Below are positions 12,601 to 27,600 of a stretch of DNA of 64,000 bases, in pieces. The DNA is from Apricaphanius iberus. Its lineage: Eukaryota; Chordata; Actinopteri; Cyprinodontiformes; Aphaniidae. The notes under the pieces are model-generated. The model was not told the DNA's origin, searched no databases, and was given only the letters and a program-made list of their open reading frames with translations. The stretch lies in the NCBI GenBank assembly GCA_028564705.1, contig JAPXFQ010000385.1, forward strand, positions 2,170,001-2,234,000. Reading direction: 5' to 3'. The translations under genes were made by a program, and so were the position numbers. The stretch's first letter is position 1. Each line of letters opens with the position of its first letter.

Positions 12601-15600
12601 AAAACAAAACACATCAGAATCTCTTTCATCACAGGCAGCAAGTGAAGATGTAAATGTGTAAAACAACATTTGTGAAAGGCAAAAGTTTTCACCATTTTGT
12701 AGGCTAGTGATATTATTCAGATAAAAGAAAAACATGGCGGTAAAGGTTTTTACCTGTTCATCAGAAGGCATAAGACCTCGGCGTTGTTCCTTAGATTTGT
12801 TCTGCTCCTTCAGTTATTTCCATTAAAAGAATGTGATGCCAATGTTTACTGTACTTTTCTTGCAGTCTTGATTGTCTCTGTGGGCTTCTGCCTCTGAAAC
12901 GGAGCCGTGTACACCATTTTCTGCAACCATCATATTCTGTGACTCTGAATGGCGCTGTTTTGTTAATACCTCCATATCATATTATGTGACAGCTCCATCG
13001 CTCATGAAAGAAATAGTTTGAGAGGATGGAACGTTTTCAAGTGACAGCATGTGCATAGATACACAGAATATGATGGTTGAAGAAAATGGTGTAACACCTG
13101 TTCCATGTCACATGAAGGCTCGGACACAAATGCTGATTGTGCACCTCTCAACACTGTCTCTGAGGCCACCTCTTCCTGAGCGGGGACAGCGACTGGGGTT
13201 GGGTACATCTTAGATCGGGTTGGTCAGTCGGTCAGGGTTGGAGAAAGTTGTAAAAAAGCATTATCTGCCCCTAAAAGCCTTCATTCAGAACGTCTCGGAA
13301 GTGTTTGTTTGGTTGGTTCCAGGGTGATATAGAGGCAAAAATACAACTACACTATGGCATGATTACAATTTGTCACTGCTGTGCTCCATCCCAGTTGTAG
13401 TCTGAGCAGGACTTTTACTCTTTGCTCTATGGCGGTCGGCTAGACATAACTTGTTACTGCAGACATCGACATGGTTCACTTTTGCGTGTTTCCAAATTGC
13501 ACTAACGGAAGGAATAGCTGGACAAACCTTAGCTTCTACAGGCTCCCTTTATGCAACCTATGCAGACTACAACGGTAATGGTGGCGGGTGTACCGTCATT
13601 GAAATCTCAGGTTAGTCTAAGTTGGAATTGGTTACATTGAAAGCCTGTAAAAACCTCAGATGCTAATGTCTTAGCATCTTCGAGATGTTCTGATCTCAGA
13701 GGCGCATTTCGCTAACTATTAATAACAAAACATGGCTAAATGAAGGAGTTTTGGGGCAGACAATGCCTTATTACAGTCAGCAAACTCCTGCCCCCATTGA
13801 CTCCCATTATATGTATATATTCTGATCGTGATTCGATATAAACTTCTGAACGGTTCCAAGTAGATCCAAACTTGTCTGGGTAAATGAGCGTAACATTTGC
13901 TAAAAATAAGGTCCAGGTAGAAAGAAAATGAACTTTCTCTTGAACAAAGTCAGACTTGGTTTATATGATCAAGAAATTACATGTCAACTCTTTTTAACAG
14001 ATGTCTTCATGAGGATGGCATTGTGGAGGATTGTTTTAACTTTTAACAACATTTGCACGTGGTTCAGACGGAAGGATTCAGCTTTTATTTCATCTTTTCT
14101 ATGCCTATTGGGGGTTATTTATTTATGTTGTATTATATCTGAAAATGTTCTTCTATTCTAAAAGGATAACATTGACTTTTTTATACATTAATTCATTAAC
14201 CATTCTACCCTACCTTATACAAAGAAATAAACCATTCAAATTTACACTCAGGTTTAGAGCAAAGGGGTCATATTATGCCTCTCCTTAGACAAGTTATAAA
14301 TAGGTCTGTGGTCTGTACAAAACAGGTTAATGAAGTTCTTTGCTCAGAATCACTCACATAAAGCGATCTGTCACTGTTATGCAAATTAGCAGCTACAGAG
14401 CAAGTTAACTCATTTTGTTACTAGGCTGCAGGTCTGGCACACATGAGAATGGCTTGTACTTGGTGGGTGGGGTTTAAAAAGGTGAAGGGCCGGATTTGAC
14501 AGGCTTGTACAAGCACAACATTTCTGACAGAAAAATTTGAGAAATAGATGAATGTTTTTTATCAATGTTTGGAGTGTTTATAGATGGAGGAGAGACCCGA
14601 ATGGCAACAAAAAAAGGATGAAAAAAGTCAAATTCGTATATGTCCCCTTTAAAATCAAATGTACCTCAGAAATTAAAAAAGATTTCTTCCTTACTGTTGA
14701 TCCAGGTAAAAAGAAAAAAGAAAAGAAAAACTCAACAATTTTTACATGTACTTTTTCTTTGGTTAGAGAGTCTCTTCAAGAATTCTTCTAACTACCTGTA
14801 TTAATAGTTCAGTCACTTACTATCCTTAAAATGCATTAATACACACAGCAGAAACAATCTTGGCGTTACTGCAGAAGCTAATATCTCCAATCTTCCTTTT
14901 TTTTTTCTCCTGGGAATACACAGCGCCAAGGAAAATAAATAGTGCTCTGGCCCAATAGCGTGTCAAGTAGCATTGCACGTCTGTATTTCAGTTTCCCAAG
15001 ATGCATTTTCTTTTGAATATTTTACATATGATCTACAACAAAATACATAGAAGGTTATTCAGCAAAAAATTTGGATTCACATTCCATAGAAAAATCTGTG
15101 AATAGATCCAAGGATACCGAACAGTAAATAGGTGAGGGTTCACTATAAGTGCTATTCTAAGTTATGGTACTCAATAAAAAAAATCTGCACTCTGTATGTC
15201 TCACCATTGATTTATCCATTTGACCTGAATCCTTCACCTTTCCATTGAAACATTGTTTATTATACATTTCATAAGACAGGAGTTTAATATGTTATTTCAT
15301 TATAATGATTTATTTTCAGTCAGAAAAAAATATGCCATCCAAAGACTGAGAAAATCAACATGAGCTACTAATATAAAGAAAGTCTTAATTTAATCAGATG
15401 AATATATATTTTCTGATTAGAAATATAAGTAAAAATCAAACTAATAACAAATATATGGTTGACCAACATTCTGCCTTTACTGAATGGGATAAAATGATTC
15501 TCCAAACATCAATCCATCATCTGTTCCTGCTTGTCCTTGCAGAACCACAGGAGGCCTGGCGCCTGTCTCTAGTGGTTTTCAAACGAGAAGGGAGTTTACA

Positions 15601-18600
15601 CTCTAGACAGTTTTCCAGTCCATCACAGGGAATGAAAGTATTCTGGATTAGTAAATAAAATGTAATTAAATACCAATGGTTTTGAAGAGTTCATTAATCC
15701 TTCATTAAACTTTGGATGAAAAGATCTCAGCTTTCTATCTGATTTCTCGTTTCATCTTTAGGAGGAATGGGATATGAGAGGATTTGATGTTCTCTGTCCC
15801 ACATACTTCTATCCATTTTCTGGTCTGTTAGCAGAGTGACAGAATTCTCCCACCTAATGTCCATGGAGATGTCACTTGTTATCTTTGTTTCAGGCTCTCA
15901 GCCACCAGGCAGGGTAAACATCCTGCTCTGTACATCTCTGTATATTGAAGAAGTATCTTGTGACTGTCTTGGATTGCTCTGAGGAATGATAGGAGGCAAA
16001 ATGTGTCTGTCCAACAGCCTTGAATGTTTGGTTTCAGATCCCACCTGGGACCACTGCTCAATATATCAACAGAGAGTAAAAGACTACTTGCCTTGTAGAA
16101 TCATAAGAGGTTCACATGTAGATTATAAGGAAACACAGCCATAGAAATAAAAAAAAAACATTTTCAGAGGAACAAATCTCTAGAATGTTGCAGATAAAAA
16201 TAGTCAAGAGCCTTACAGGCAGACAAATAGGTCATGCTAGAAAATTTAAATGAAGCAAAAATCAATAAAGTGGAGCTTGTATGTTCTCTCTGTGCATGGG
16301 TAGGACCCCTTTGGGTATTCTTGCTCACTCTGACAGTCCCACAGACTGCCCTTAGTTATGAGTGTTCGCATGGTTGTTTGTCCTATTGGTGTCTGTGTTG
16401 CCCTATAATAGACTAGCAAACTGTCCTGGTTGTACACTGCATCTTGTCTAAGATAGGCACCAGCCTCTCAGCTGAAAGTAGCACTTACCTCCTTAACCCC
16501 ATATGGATAAGATTATATACTGGAAGGATTGATGAATGGATGGATGCATGGATGGATGGATGGACGGATGGACAGGAGACATTCAAGATGATGCTGGTAA
16601 ATCATGTTTATTCCTGGGTGATAACCCTTGAGGGATTATATACTGTAATTTAAAACTGCATTTATGTTGTTGTTGTTGATTGTGAGCAGTTTGGGGTGTC
16701 AAATCTACCATAAAGTCTGTCGTTTCTGACCTGCTTTCCTTTACAAATCTGTAATTTTGTAACGGCTGCAAAGATAAAGGTCAGTCTGAGCAAAGCTGCG
16801 ATATAACGTCATAGGAGCCTTAGCCAACTATTCTAGTTTACACTTCTCTGTTTACGTCGAAATGTATTTACGTAATGCCATTATCCGCCGATGCAAGGGC
16901 TCTCCGTCACCTACGCAAGGACATACGGGACAGAGCCCAGTTTTCTAACAAACCGTTTGTGTCAACGGAGAGTGTATGCCTGTGAGTGTTCAGCTCAACA
17001 ACAGCCAGCAATCATTTCACCAGAACAGTGCTCTATAGTCACTGTAATCAGTACTCAATGCTTTTGGGAACTACATGCTTTATATTGAAAGGACAATTAT
17101 TATCTAATATGGTCTTTTGGTGATTTTGAACACAAAGAGGTATAGAGAAACAACAAAACAGACTGCTGTGTTTGTTTACATGCATGTTTTGAGTGTTCTT
17201 TGAGCTGCACTTTTAGTAAAAAGCTTTACTGCTTAATCAAAACGTACTTTCTGTCATCCATTGCTTCTTGAGGGGGCAATGCGTTGAAGAAAATTAACTC
17301 TAGTTAACCAGAAACAACACTGCAATGGTAGGCAGACACAAGATAAAATGTCAGCACCACCTGCTGTCCTACTGGGGAATAGCTTTGCAACACTGACACA
17401 GAAACAGAGAACTGTAAACAAAAAACGTCTCCGTCAATACATCTGCGTTTGGGTGTAAACTTGCTGACACAGAGGTATAAACTAAGCTTTAGAAGCACCC
17501 CCATTAAATGCTCATGGCTCAACCCATATTAGTCTCATCGATATATATAAATGTTTGTCGCGCAAATGCACCACATTGTTGTGTGTCAACCCCAGAACAT
17601 TAACCTGAGTTTGCTTTTTCTGAGTTATCTGGATAATGTACATGAGTTTCTAGATTCCGGGGTCTCTAGCTTCAGGCAGCATAATAGAGCCATCATGGTA
17701 AGCTAGCCAATCATAATGCAGCTCATTTAGTATTCATGCCCTTGCCAAGTTGGCAGGGAAAATCAATCTTTCAATTGTAGGACTTTATTATGGGATTATA
17801 TTTTACCATTTATCAAGGCTCCTAGGCCTTTTTCCGCCCCAGCAAAGTTTAATAAGTTACATAGAGGCTAAAAGAACAAGTTCTATTTGTTAAAAAAAAA
17901 TCTAAAGGCCCTTTAAATAAACTTTATCAAGAAATATTTCGTTTTGGTTTAAGAATGAAAAAGAGCAACCCACAGTATTTTCTTTTTGTACATCAGAATC
18001 TAGAAACTTCCTTGCCACCTGAATATCTTAACCTGTCTCAATATAAGAAAAAAAATATCTGCAAGCTGGAATTGCAAAAAAAGTATTTTGTGAAACTTGA
18101 TGAGAAAACAAAAAAGCTGAAAATGTCACTTGCTTGATGGAAACATATTCTATTTAAAGTCACAGAAAAAGAAACATTAAGTTAGTTGAAGTTTGAGGCT
18201 CAGTCCAAGCTTCTCTCTCATTAAATGAAAATTAAATATAAAAAAATAAACAAATGAAAACTGAACATAAAAAACTAAGAGCTTTAATTTTTCTGTTGTT
18301 ATTTGACAGTAACATTTTAAACCTTATGGTTACAACTGCCAAGTTTCCTGATTTTTTCAGTTCAACTTTTTTCTATAAAAAAACTCCCCATTCCCAACTC
18401 CAGGCAACATATGGCAAGTGTTGCATCATCACTCCAGTAGACTTTAAAGCAAACATGTTGACATGGTGAGAAACATTTTGAAGGTAAGCTTCAAACTTTT
18501 CTTCCTTCACTTGCAACCACAACTGTATTCAGTCATTTATTGGGGACAGAATATAATTAAAGTAATTGTTACACTTTAGCTGAGCTCTAGCTCTGAAAAC

Positions 18601-21600
18601 ATTATTTCTCTTGAGTTATTGTGAGGAAAACTAAATATTCATCCCACATAAAAAGTTAACCCCAAGGAGCACAGGATCTTCCTCTTGAAAAGGAATCAAG
18701 CACTAGCAAGTACCTGCAAGAGCTCCACAGTGGGCATTTAGAGTATGAAAAGATATGGTAGAGAAGAGGCAGTTACATTTGTTTTGTTCTTTATTATTTC
18801 CACATAACTGCTGGTACAAGTTTTGGATAGTATACATGTGAGGAGGGAGATGAATGTATGTTCAATTCAATTCCATTCACTTTTATTTATATAGCGCCAA
18901 TTCACAACAAATGTAATCTCGAGACACTTTACAAAAAAAGTATTTTCAATGCAATTACACAAACATTCCAATCAGTTAAAAGTTTTCTATCTAAGGAATC
19001 CCAGTAGATTGCGATGAGTCATCGACATGAGGTTGTGCCCGCATCATACAGACTCCAACCACAGCAATTCATCAGCAATCCCTCATACTGAGCAAGCATG
19101 TAGCGACAGTGGAAAGGAAAAACTCCCCTTTAACAGGAAGAAACCTCCAGAAGAACCTGGCTCAGTACAAGCGGTCATCTGCCACGACTGTCTGGGGGTC
19201 TGAGAAGACAGAGAAGAGACAGCATGGAGGATGCTCGGTGACTTTGAGCATCAGCTGGGCCGATGTTCCCCATCCAGCAGGGGGGATTGTAGTTGAGCAG
19301 GGTACGAGACCATGTGGAGCTTCTATGGGGAGAAAAATACTGAGAGAAAACTGGGTTAACAATCAAAATAACAGCAGAAAAAACAAACTGGAGAGTGGTA
19401 GAAGAAAAAAGTTGAAGAGAGAAGAATAGTGGTCAGTCTGTCTTCCAACAGTCTAAGCCTATAGGAGCATAACTACAAAAATAGCTCAGGATAACCTAAG
19501 CCATTCTAACTATAAGTTTTACCAAAAAGGAAGGTTTTAAGCGTAGTCTTGAAAACAGACAGAGTATCTGCCTCATGCACTAAAACTGGGAGCTGGTTCC
19601 ACAGGGGAGGAGCCTGATAACTAAAATATCTGCCTCATATTCTACATTTAGAAAGTTCACTTGAGAATATACTCAAAATGTCTTTTTTTTTTACACACAC
19701 ACACACCCACCCACTCACACCTACACAAACACACACACATCCTGCTACAAAAAAAATCCTCATCTCTCCAGATGCAGTCTGGCTGGTTAGGAGGAAGCAG
19801 AAAGGATGTGGAGAGGGATGAATTATAAGACAAACAGGGCGATATTATGTGCATGTGTGAAAATTAGCAATTAATTTAATTTAATTAATTAAAACCTATA
19901 TGTTTTTTTCCTGGTCAACTCATACTGAGCTTAGAATTTCTAAAGCGCTTGAAAACAAGCTAATTCATCTTTTTAAATGATATGATGATTATTGTTAAGG
20001 ATTCTCTGTTAGAATTATTCCTTTTGCATTATTCTAGGGGATGCTGTACCTGATGAATGAAACCAAATCTTTTAGAAACATTGCACCGAGTGAAGTTCAT
20101 AAGAACAAGCTTAACCTCTTATTCTCCCTTTGATTGAATTAAATACTGTAAAACAGCACTGAGTACACTAAGAAATAATTCTAAATGAATGCATGCACAC
20201 TATGGTTTATTAGTAGATCAGGCAATTTTTTTTCAGACAGGAAACAAATTTAAAAATGGTTTAGAGATGTAGTTGCAGTAAAGAACGCAATGACGAGTTG
20301 TGGGATGTTTCATGCTAATTTGTATTTTTGTCAGATTTTTGTTACATGCATTTGTTTTTATATATCATCAGAGGTCTGTAAAATTGTATCAATAACTACA
20401 TGGATATGCTCTTCACCATACCATCTGTTGCCATTTTTTATCATCCATAAGCGCTGATCTGGAGCTCATATCTACCTCTTGTCCACCCACATCAGCTGCT
20501 CAGTGTTTCGGCAACCTTATCAGAGGGGAGAAGCAATTTGCATTAAAATATTATAATATATTATAAGAAATCTTGCTCACAAATCTTTACATCGTTCAGG
20601 TTTCCTTTTTTGCTGGTATCTTGAGCAGGATTTCTAATAAAATTGGCTATAGCTATTTGCTGGATGCTTACTTTCATAAAGGTGAAGCTATACAGTACAT
20701 GTACAAAATACTGGATTGTGGCATTACTAGATGTTCAGTTTGCCATGAAATCCATAGTCAATACATAAAAAAACGGAATATACCTTTCCAGCTGTAGCAG
20801 GCAATATTTCACTATTTAATAAATGGTTAAATAACCATAATAAGATGGTTATAATAAATTAAAGAGATGGCCCCTGGAATAAAGTTATTTTCTTATGGTC
20901 ACTGTGATATCTTAAAACATCTGTGCAACTTCCAGAGATAACTGCCCAATCTAAAAGGTCAGCAAAAGTTCTAGCAGTAAAGTTTTAAATTTTTCTCCTA
21001 GGAATAAATGGCATTTCCACAAAACTGCAGAGAGAGAGAAAAATAGGGTGAGTTGCACCCTTTCGGTTTTATTTATTTATTAGTGATTGAGCTCTTTGTA
21101 GATCCCCAAACCTCTTAGCCACAGCTGAGAGTGGTTTTGTTGTCTAGCCCATATGCCACAAGAGCTCAGCACAGAGTAAGACAGCATGCCTCCGGAAAGG
21201 CTGATATTTAAGCTCTAAGGATGAAAAATATCAGACTTTGCTGCAGGTGTCTCTATAAGTCTTTTGACTCGAGTACCAGGACTTTTTCGTTCTGATGTGT
21301 CTCAGTCGACTTGTTGAGAAGTTATTGGTATGGCGATGAAGCAGCTAAAATCCTTGCTTAGGGCAACTTTACACAGTCCTCCTGAATAGCCGTTCCCTAA
21401 GTGTTAAGTGCTGCTGGTACATGACCACAATTTTACATATCCACGCATAAGATCTATTTCTGACAAGTTGCATGCTTTTAAGCTTGCAGCTTACATAAAG
21501 GTTCTGCAAACAAGGTTTTTATACTGCTCACAGATTTTCCCAGTCATTTCCAGCTAGACACATTTAGTGATTTTTAATAGTCAGCTTAAATGTATTTTTT

Positions 21601-24600
21601 CCTCATACAGATTCATTTAATTATTAGACTTATAGATCGATTATGCATATTTGCATAAATGCAGTTAGTGGTAAAATAAAATCATGAGGACAAGTCAATT
21701 TTTCCCAAAACATCATGTCATACGAGGGCAAGGCAATTCAAGGTGCTTTGCGGGATTACAGTTTAAAATACAAGCAGCAATAAAACAACAGTAAAAGCAT
21801 AAAATACAACATTGGGACACGTATGACACAATAAGATATATATTTAATTTGTTTTTAGCTTTGAAGTGTCCGTTATGCATATATATCGATAATACATCTA
21901 AAGCAATATACAGTTGCTGCTAAAAGTGCTTTTTTGATGTACGTTTTTGGAGTACTTGTAATAATTATTTTGTAATTTAATATACAGTATATAAAATGTG
22001 GCTTAAACCTTTTTTCCTTCAATGAAGTTTGTTTATATATGTACTTATAGAAGCCTGTGTATTGGCAGGACTTTGGAACCATACCATACCATATTTATTT
22101 CTATAGCATATTTAAAAAGAAGATTTAAGAAGTTTGAAAGATCAAATGCAGTTAAATTCAAAAATTCAAAGTGGTCTCACATGTAACTTATGTGAGACCA
22201 CTGTTTATCTGTCAGAAAAAAACATAAACTTAAAAAATAATTACAATAAAAAGCAAGAGTGCAGATAAAATACTTTCAATTGTCATATGCACGGGTAAAA
22301 ATAACTGTTTTCACCCTGGATTTAAACATTGGTAGAGTTTAGGCTTGTCTCACATCCTCACGAAGACTGTTCCTTATTTTAGCTGCCTGAAACTGAAATG
22401 CAACCTCCCCATGTTATTATGCCTGAAGCATACTGTTAAGATAAGGCGACTGGTAGAACATTTACAACTGGACATTCAAGACCTTTTAAACTAAATTTCT
22501 AGTTCTACGAAAAAATGCTGAGATATCTTTAGAAGCCTTAATTGGGGGAGAGAATGTAATTTTTGTTTATTTATTTTTTTTAATCATTTGTTTAAAAAAA
22601 AGTAGGGCATATTTAGTATGCATTGAACATTGCCTGCTAACTGCCATTAATCATAAATTTATGGCTTGTTTTCAATTGTTTTGTTATACGTGTTAAATGT
22701 CCTAAGTTGCGCAGATAATTTCCTTACTTTAAGAAAGTGGGGTTGCAGAGCAAGTCGGGTCTCATATCTGAAAGGAATATCTGTGACAAAGTTTCACAGA
22801 AAATAGCTAAGGGTTGTCAGAAATGTCGATAGATTTATTGCTAGTTGCTTTTTTTCGGGGGATGGGTGGGGTGTTAAGAGGTTCTGAAAAATCATTAGAA
22901 GTCGCTGGCTTGCTGGCTTGCATTAACTGTTGGTGTTGAGTGAAATAAACCATCTTTTTTGACTCCAAGAGCAGGACTCCTAATATGCGGAGAACTGACA
23001 TGAAGAAATAAGGATTTTACATGGGCCCCACTACTTTTTCAGGCCCTGGGTAGCCAGGTCCACTTTTCCTTCTACTACCATGCTGGTGCTCATATAGATT
23101 ATGCATGCATTACCATTTATTTACAAAAGGGTGCAGAGATGCCACTTGGAAAATAATACCTCGGTCCGTCTTATATTGATACAGTAATTTGCAGCAAATA
23201 GATATGTTTTCCCATCTGCTGCTTTATTTTTGTGTTTATTTTCTTCCTCTATAATTGTTTTCATGTGTTAATGGATCATCAAAAGTAGCCAAACTCATTT
23301 ATCTCATTTCCACTGTTCAAATCTCATGCTTAGATAAGAGCTGCCAGAAAAGGACCTGGCACCTGCTCACCTACATTCTGTAGAAAGGTTTAATTAAAGG
23401 CGAATGAAATGGAGGTGGCAGACTTAATTGGAATGAACAGGAGAGAAAAATGAAATACGGTTTTCCACATAATCCATGCCATCTGTGTTCATTAACACGA
23501 GTGTTTGATGAGAATAACACATGGGATCTTTTGACTGTTGCCCACATTAGAACAATTGTTCTCAAACTGAGGCGAAATGATTACTTGTGGCTCTTAGAAT
23601 TTATTTAGTAGTACACAAAAGATGTGTCACTATCAGCTATTTATGAGGCAGCAAATTTAAAGTTGTAATGCGAGTTAGAGCTCATAACCACAAGGACAGC
23701 TAAATGGTAATCCAGATATTGCATTACAGCAAAACAGTAACAAATTCTGACGGCCTTTTGTGTTGTTCCATTCACCTTCTCAGTCAACCGTAATCTATGA
23801 ATGATGTTACACCTACGTTTACTCCTGAACTTAACTGCAGCATATTTACTATATTTTAAAAAGTAAAACCCATACTAAATTTAATTTTTTTATAATTTGG
23901 ATCAGAAAGATTCTGAGTTGCCACTCAGTATTCTGATCTCATTGGGACTTTATTTTTGCCACATGGGACTCGTAAATTTCTTAGTACAAGTTGACTATAG
24001 TACATTTCTGTTTATATGATATTTTTATAGAATATACAATCAATTACCAGCTACTAGGATATTGTATGGCTTGCACCAAAATACAGTACCAGCAGCTGGC
24101 AATAGTGTTATTAACTAAGCCAGTTTTCAAAATAGGTTTCGCTTAAACCTCAATGCTAATGCTATCGCACATGCTAATAGTCTACCAAAGCAATTACAGG
24201 TTGTTTTATTTGACCTGTTTGCTGTTTCCACTGTGTAATTAACATCTTGCCTTTACGTTTGAAGGTTCTAGACACAGAAGCAGGATACATAGAAATAATA
24301 TTTTTGTTTACTTTTCCTTTTTTGACTGGTTAGGGTTAGGGGAGAGACCAGGTACATCATAGCTAAAAGTGGCTTTTAAAACGTTATTTCTAAAAATGAT
24401 ACAGAACCAAAATATGTTTTTAAATGTATATCAAAGAACAAATGCAGGCTTTAACAGTTTTTTATTTTTTTTAATTGAACAATGGTATTGAATTTTCACT
24501 AAAATTACCAATAATATGTTTGCATCTGTATTTCTTGTCATTTGATTGTCAATTTGGTGCTATTTGATGGTTCTTTAAAAATTTGCAATCAAAGATACCT

Positions 24601-27600
24601 ATCTAAAATGATAAGTTGTCTTTACATTTGTCTAACATTTGTGGCTCTAAACAAATTTTTATTATCATACATTTTTTTCAGCTGAACTAGAAGCAACGAT
24701 GGCTCTTTGAATTGGGAAGGTTCCAAATTCCTTGGTTAGTGTTAGCCAAAGTAAACATGTGCAAAGTATATTATATATATTATATATATATATATATATA
24801 CTTTTTTTTAGAAACACTTGAGGTAATGATAAAGAAGCACAAGCACAAAAGAATGTAGAGAAGTTGAAGTTCCTGGGATCTAAATTAGGAGGAACCAGAC
24901 ACATAGTTCCTTAAAGATTGGATGTTTTCTGGTAAGCAGAAAAAAACTTTAGCTCATTCTGTTGGATGTTACTGTTATCTAAACCATATCACACTAAAAC
25001 TGTTTTTATTTTCTCTTTCTCCCTAAATCTTTACACAGTATTCACAGCTGTCTTTCATTATAGTTGAGAAAAAGCACTAAGCATTCATATGGAAGTTATC
25101 AGCGTAGGTCCAAGCTGTTAATTACAGAGCTGTCATTGATTGCAGCAATTGTGTGTACTCACCTTCATACTTAATTCACCAAAGGGCAAGGCGTCAATGC
25201 TGGGAATTTACTTTGTTTTTACTCTGTTTAATGAGGCCTACAAGTTTAATTTTGAGACAGTTGTTAAGCTTAACTTTAATTCTCCTGTTCTTACAGAAGA
25301 TGTAAATAGCCATAAAAATCCACCTAAGCTGCGTAATAAAACTGTGAGTGGAGAAGCAGGCAGCAAAGATAAAAACCTAGAGGATGTTTTTAAGAGAGAG
25401 ACAGCAATGTAGTTAATATCTTCATTTCATTTTCACAGCCTCATCTTTGGATTTAACAGCACACAAAGTGACATATTTTTTGGGTTCATGGCCCTACCTG
25501 ATCACAGTGAGCTCTCTTGGTTTACTTGGTGGTGTTGTTCCCTAGAGTCATGATGTAACTCTAGGAAAGAGATTTTCTGCATAGAAGGTCTTTTTTTTTT
25601 TTTTTTGTCATACACTAAAATGCAGTTCCAGCTTGTCAATGCTTCTGCTCCTGTGCCGCTATATCTCACGTCGACTCAAAAAGGGTGATGTAAGGTGGGG
25701 AAATTGATGTGAAGCTGCTTTTTAATGTGGTTTAAGTACCGACAAAGACCCTGTAATTCGGGCTTGTTCCAGAATGTACAGGGGCAAAAGAACTTGACAT
25801 GAATTATGTGATGTAACATACAGTAAATATTTGGTGGGTTTTCTGATTACCAGCTAAGATGAATGTGAGGCTGTTATTTTTCTCTGACTAAACAGAAAAG
25901 TGCCTTCTTGGTGTTTGTACAAGTTCCTGTGAGGTTTTAAGATCACTGACATGGAGATTTTACCCATCTGTTGAAGTTGCCCTGCAGTGTGCTTGTTACT
26001 TTTACTAACCTTTTTTTTTCTCCCTTTTCTAATTAATTTAAAAGTAAAGATTACCTGTTTCATTCATAGATATCCCCCTTGTATCATTATTATCATTACA
26101 AAGCATTAGTCACACATCAACATGTAGGCAACAAATATATATTATCATGGAATAAGTTTATTGCATGTGTGATTGTAATGTAAAACATGCTGTTGAAATT
26201 AGATACCTACATACACTAAGAAGACACAACCAGTTTTTCCTCACTGTTATTAAATCATGACAAACTTTTGCATATTTTAGGTCTGTTAGGATTACACAAA
26301 TACATTTTTCATGTCCTAAATGCTGAACTGATAAATAATTTTTCAGGTAAATTTTAATTATAATTTTCTTCACATTCAGAAGTTTAAATATACAACAATT
26401 AATATAATTCTGATAAACCAAGATGATGATGTCATTGCTTTGTCAGTTTCAAAATTATTAATTCACAAAACTGAGATTTGATGCATCTTTAGATATTAAT
26501 GCAACACCTAAAATCCTCTAACATGGAAGACCTTTTCACATTACACTATTTCTTTGCTTATATTCCAAAATGTAAAAAAAATAAAAAAATAACAAAATTG
26601 ACTTTTTGAATATCTTGGATATCTTGAATCTTGGATATGACACGTGAAATGTTTTTTTATATTGAAACTATGGTTATCAACATTTTTCAGTAGACTATTA
26701 AAGCAGCTTAATTCAATACAAGGTATTTATATATAAGTTTCATGAGGGGGATTCAGATGTTCTATGGCTCACTGAATTTATAAACAGATTAACGAATTGA
26801 CATTTTCTTCAACATTTGGGTCTCAGTTTCAGTATTAAGCATTTCACCCCTATCAAAAATTAAATAACCACAAGAATCTGAAACTAAGGAACTATAACCT
26901 TTTAGGAAGTCATTTCACAAATTAGCATTTCTGAACTGCACTTCTTAAGTGTTTTAAACAGTGTAAACATAGTTAATTGTAAAGATAGATAGATAAAACT
27001 TTATTTATCCCTCGGGCGGGTTCCTCTGGGAAATTCGGTAAAGCAAGCATTCCTATGTTTAGTCTTATCTTTGTCAGAAGAACAATGACTTTTTTTACAT
27101 GAACTATTGCAATTGTAAAAGTTATTATTTTTCTTTGTTTATTGGCAGCCATGGATGCTCCTGTGAACCTGACGGCCAGTGAAGTGAACCACCGCAGTGC
27201 TCTTATTTCCTGGCAGCCGCCAGTCGCAGAAATCGACAACTACATGCTCACTTATAAAACTCCTGATGGCAGCCGCAAAGTAAGTTAATATCTCTAATTT
27301 TACTTTACCTTCAATAAACAACCTACAGTTTAACATAAAGTATGTCCATGATCATTAATATCTGAGACCAAAGGGAGTGTTGGAAGTTCAGTGGTCCTGT
27401 GCAATCACCCATAGAATGTACTGTATACAGAGCCCTTTTGAAAGCGGAGAAAAATTATTTGCAGTTAAAGGGTGTGTAGAATAAAACCTCAAGAATTTAA
27501 TTTACTCAGTTAATTTCAACACATTTAAATGGAATTGGATAATAATAAAAATCCAAGGCAACAGTTTTTATAATTATAGACTAGAAAATATAAATGTTAT

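Larger units (their letters stand above)
12086..27148 (+). other. tnr: tnr intron of 15 kb, rich in repeats
   Basis: This is the largest intron in the window. It contains a poly(T)/G-rich tract, an inverted repeat with a THAP exon fragment, several retroposon remnants and simple repeats, each listed separately. The stretches 19746-21700 and 22600-26970 outside those entries show no gene or repeat I can name. The part at 23330-23570 is compositionally more balanced and might be a conserved non-coding element, but I cannot test that. Confidence 0.6.

Noticed and set aside
16528..16577. Regular GGAT repeats that could be mistaken for an array.
   Set aside because: They are the tandem tail of a Rex3-type retroposon; no spacers exist, and the organism is a vertebrate.
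19109..19429. Open frame of 106 codons.
   Set aside because: It lies inside a high-copy fish retroposon in antisense and has no protein similarity.
23330..23570. Compositionally balanced intron stretch that might be an enhancer.
   Set aside because: Cannot be supported without comparison to other fish genomes; only noted in the intron entry.
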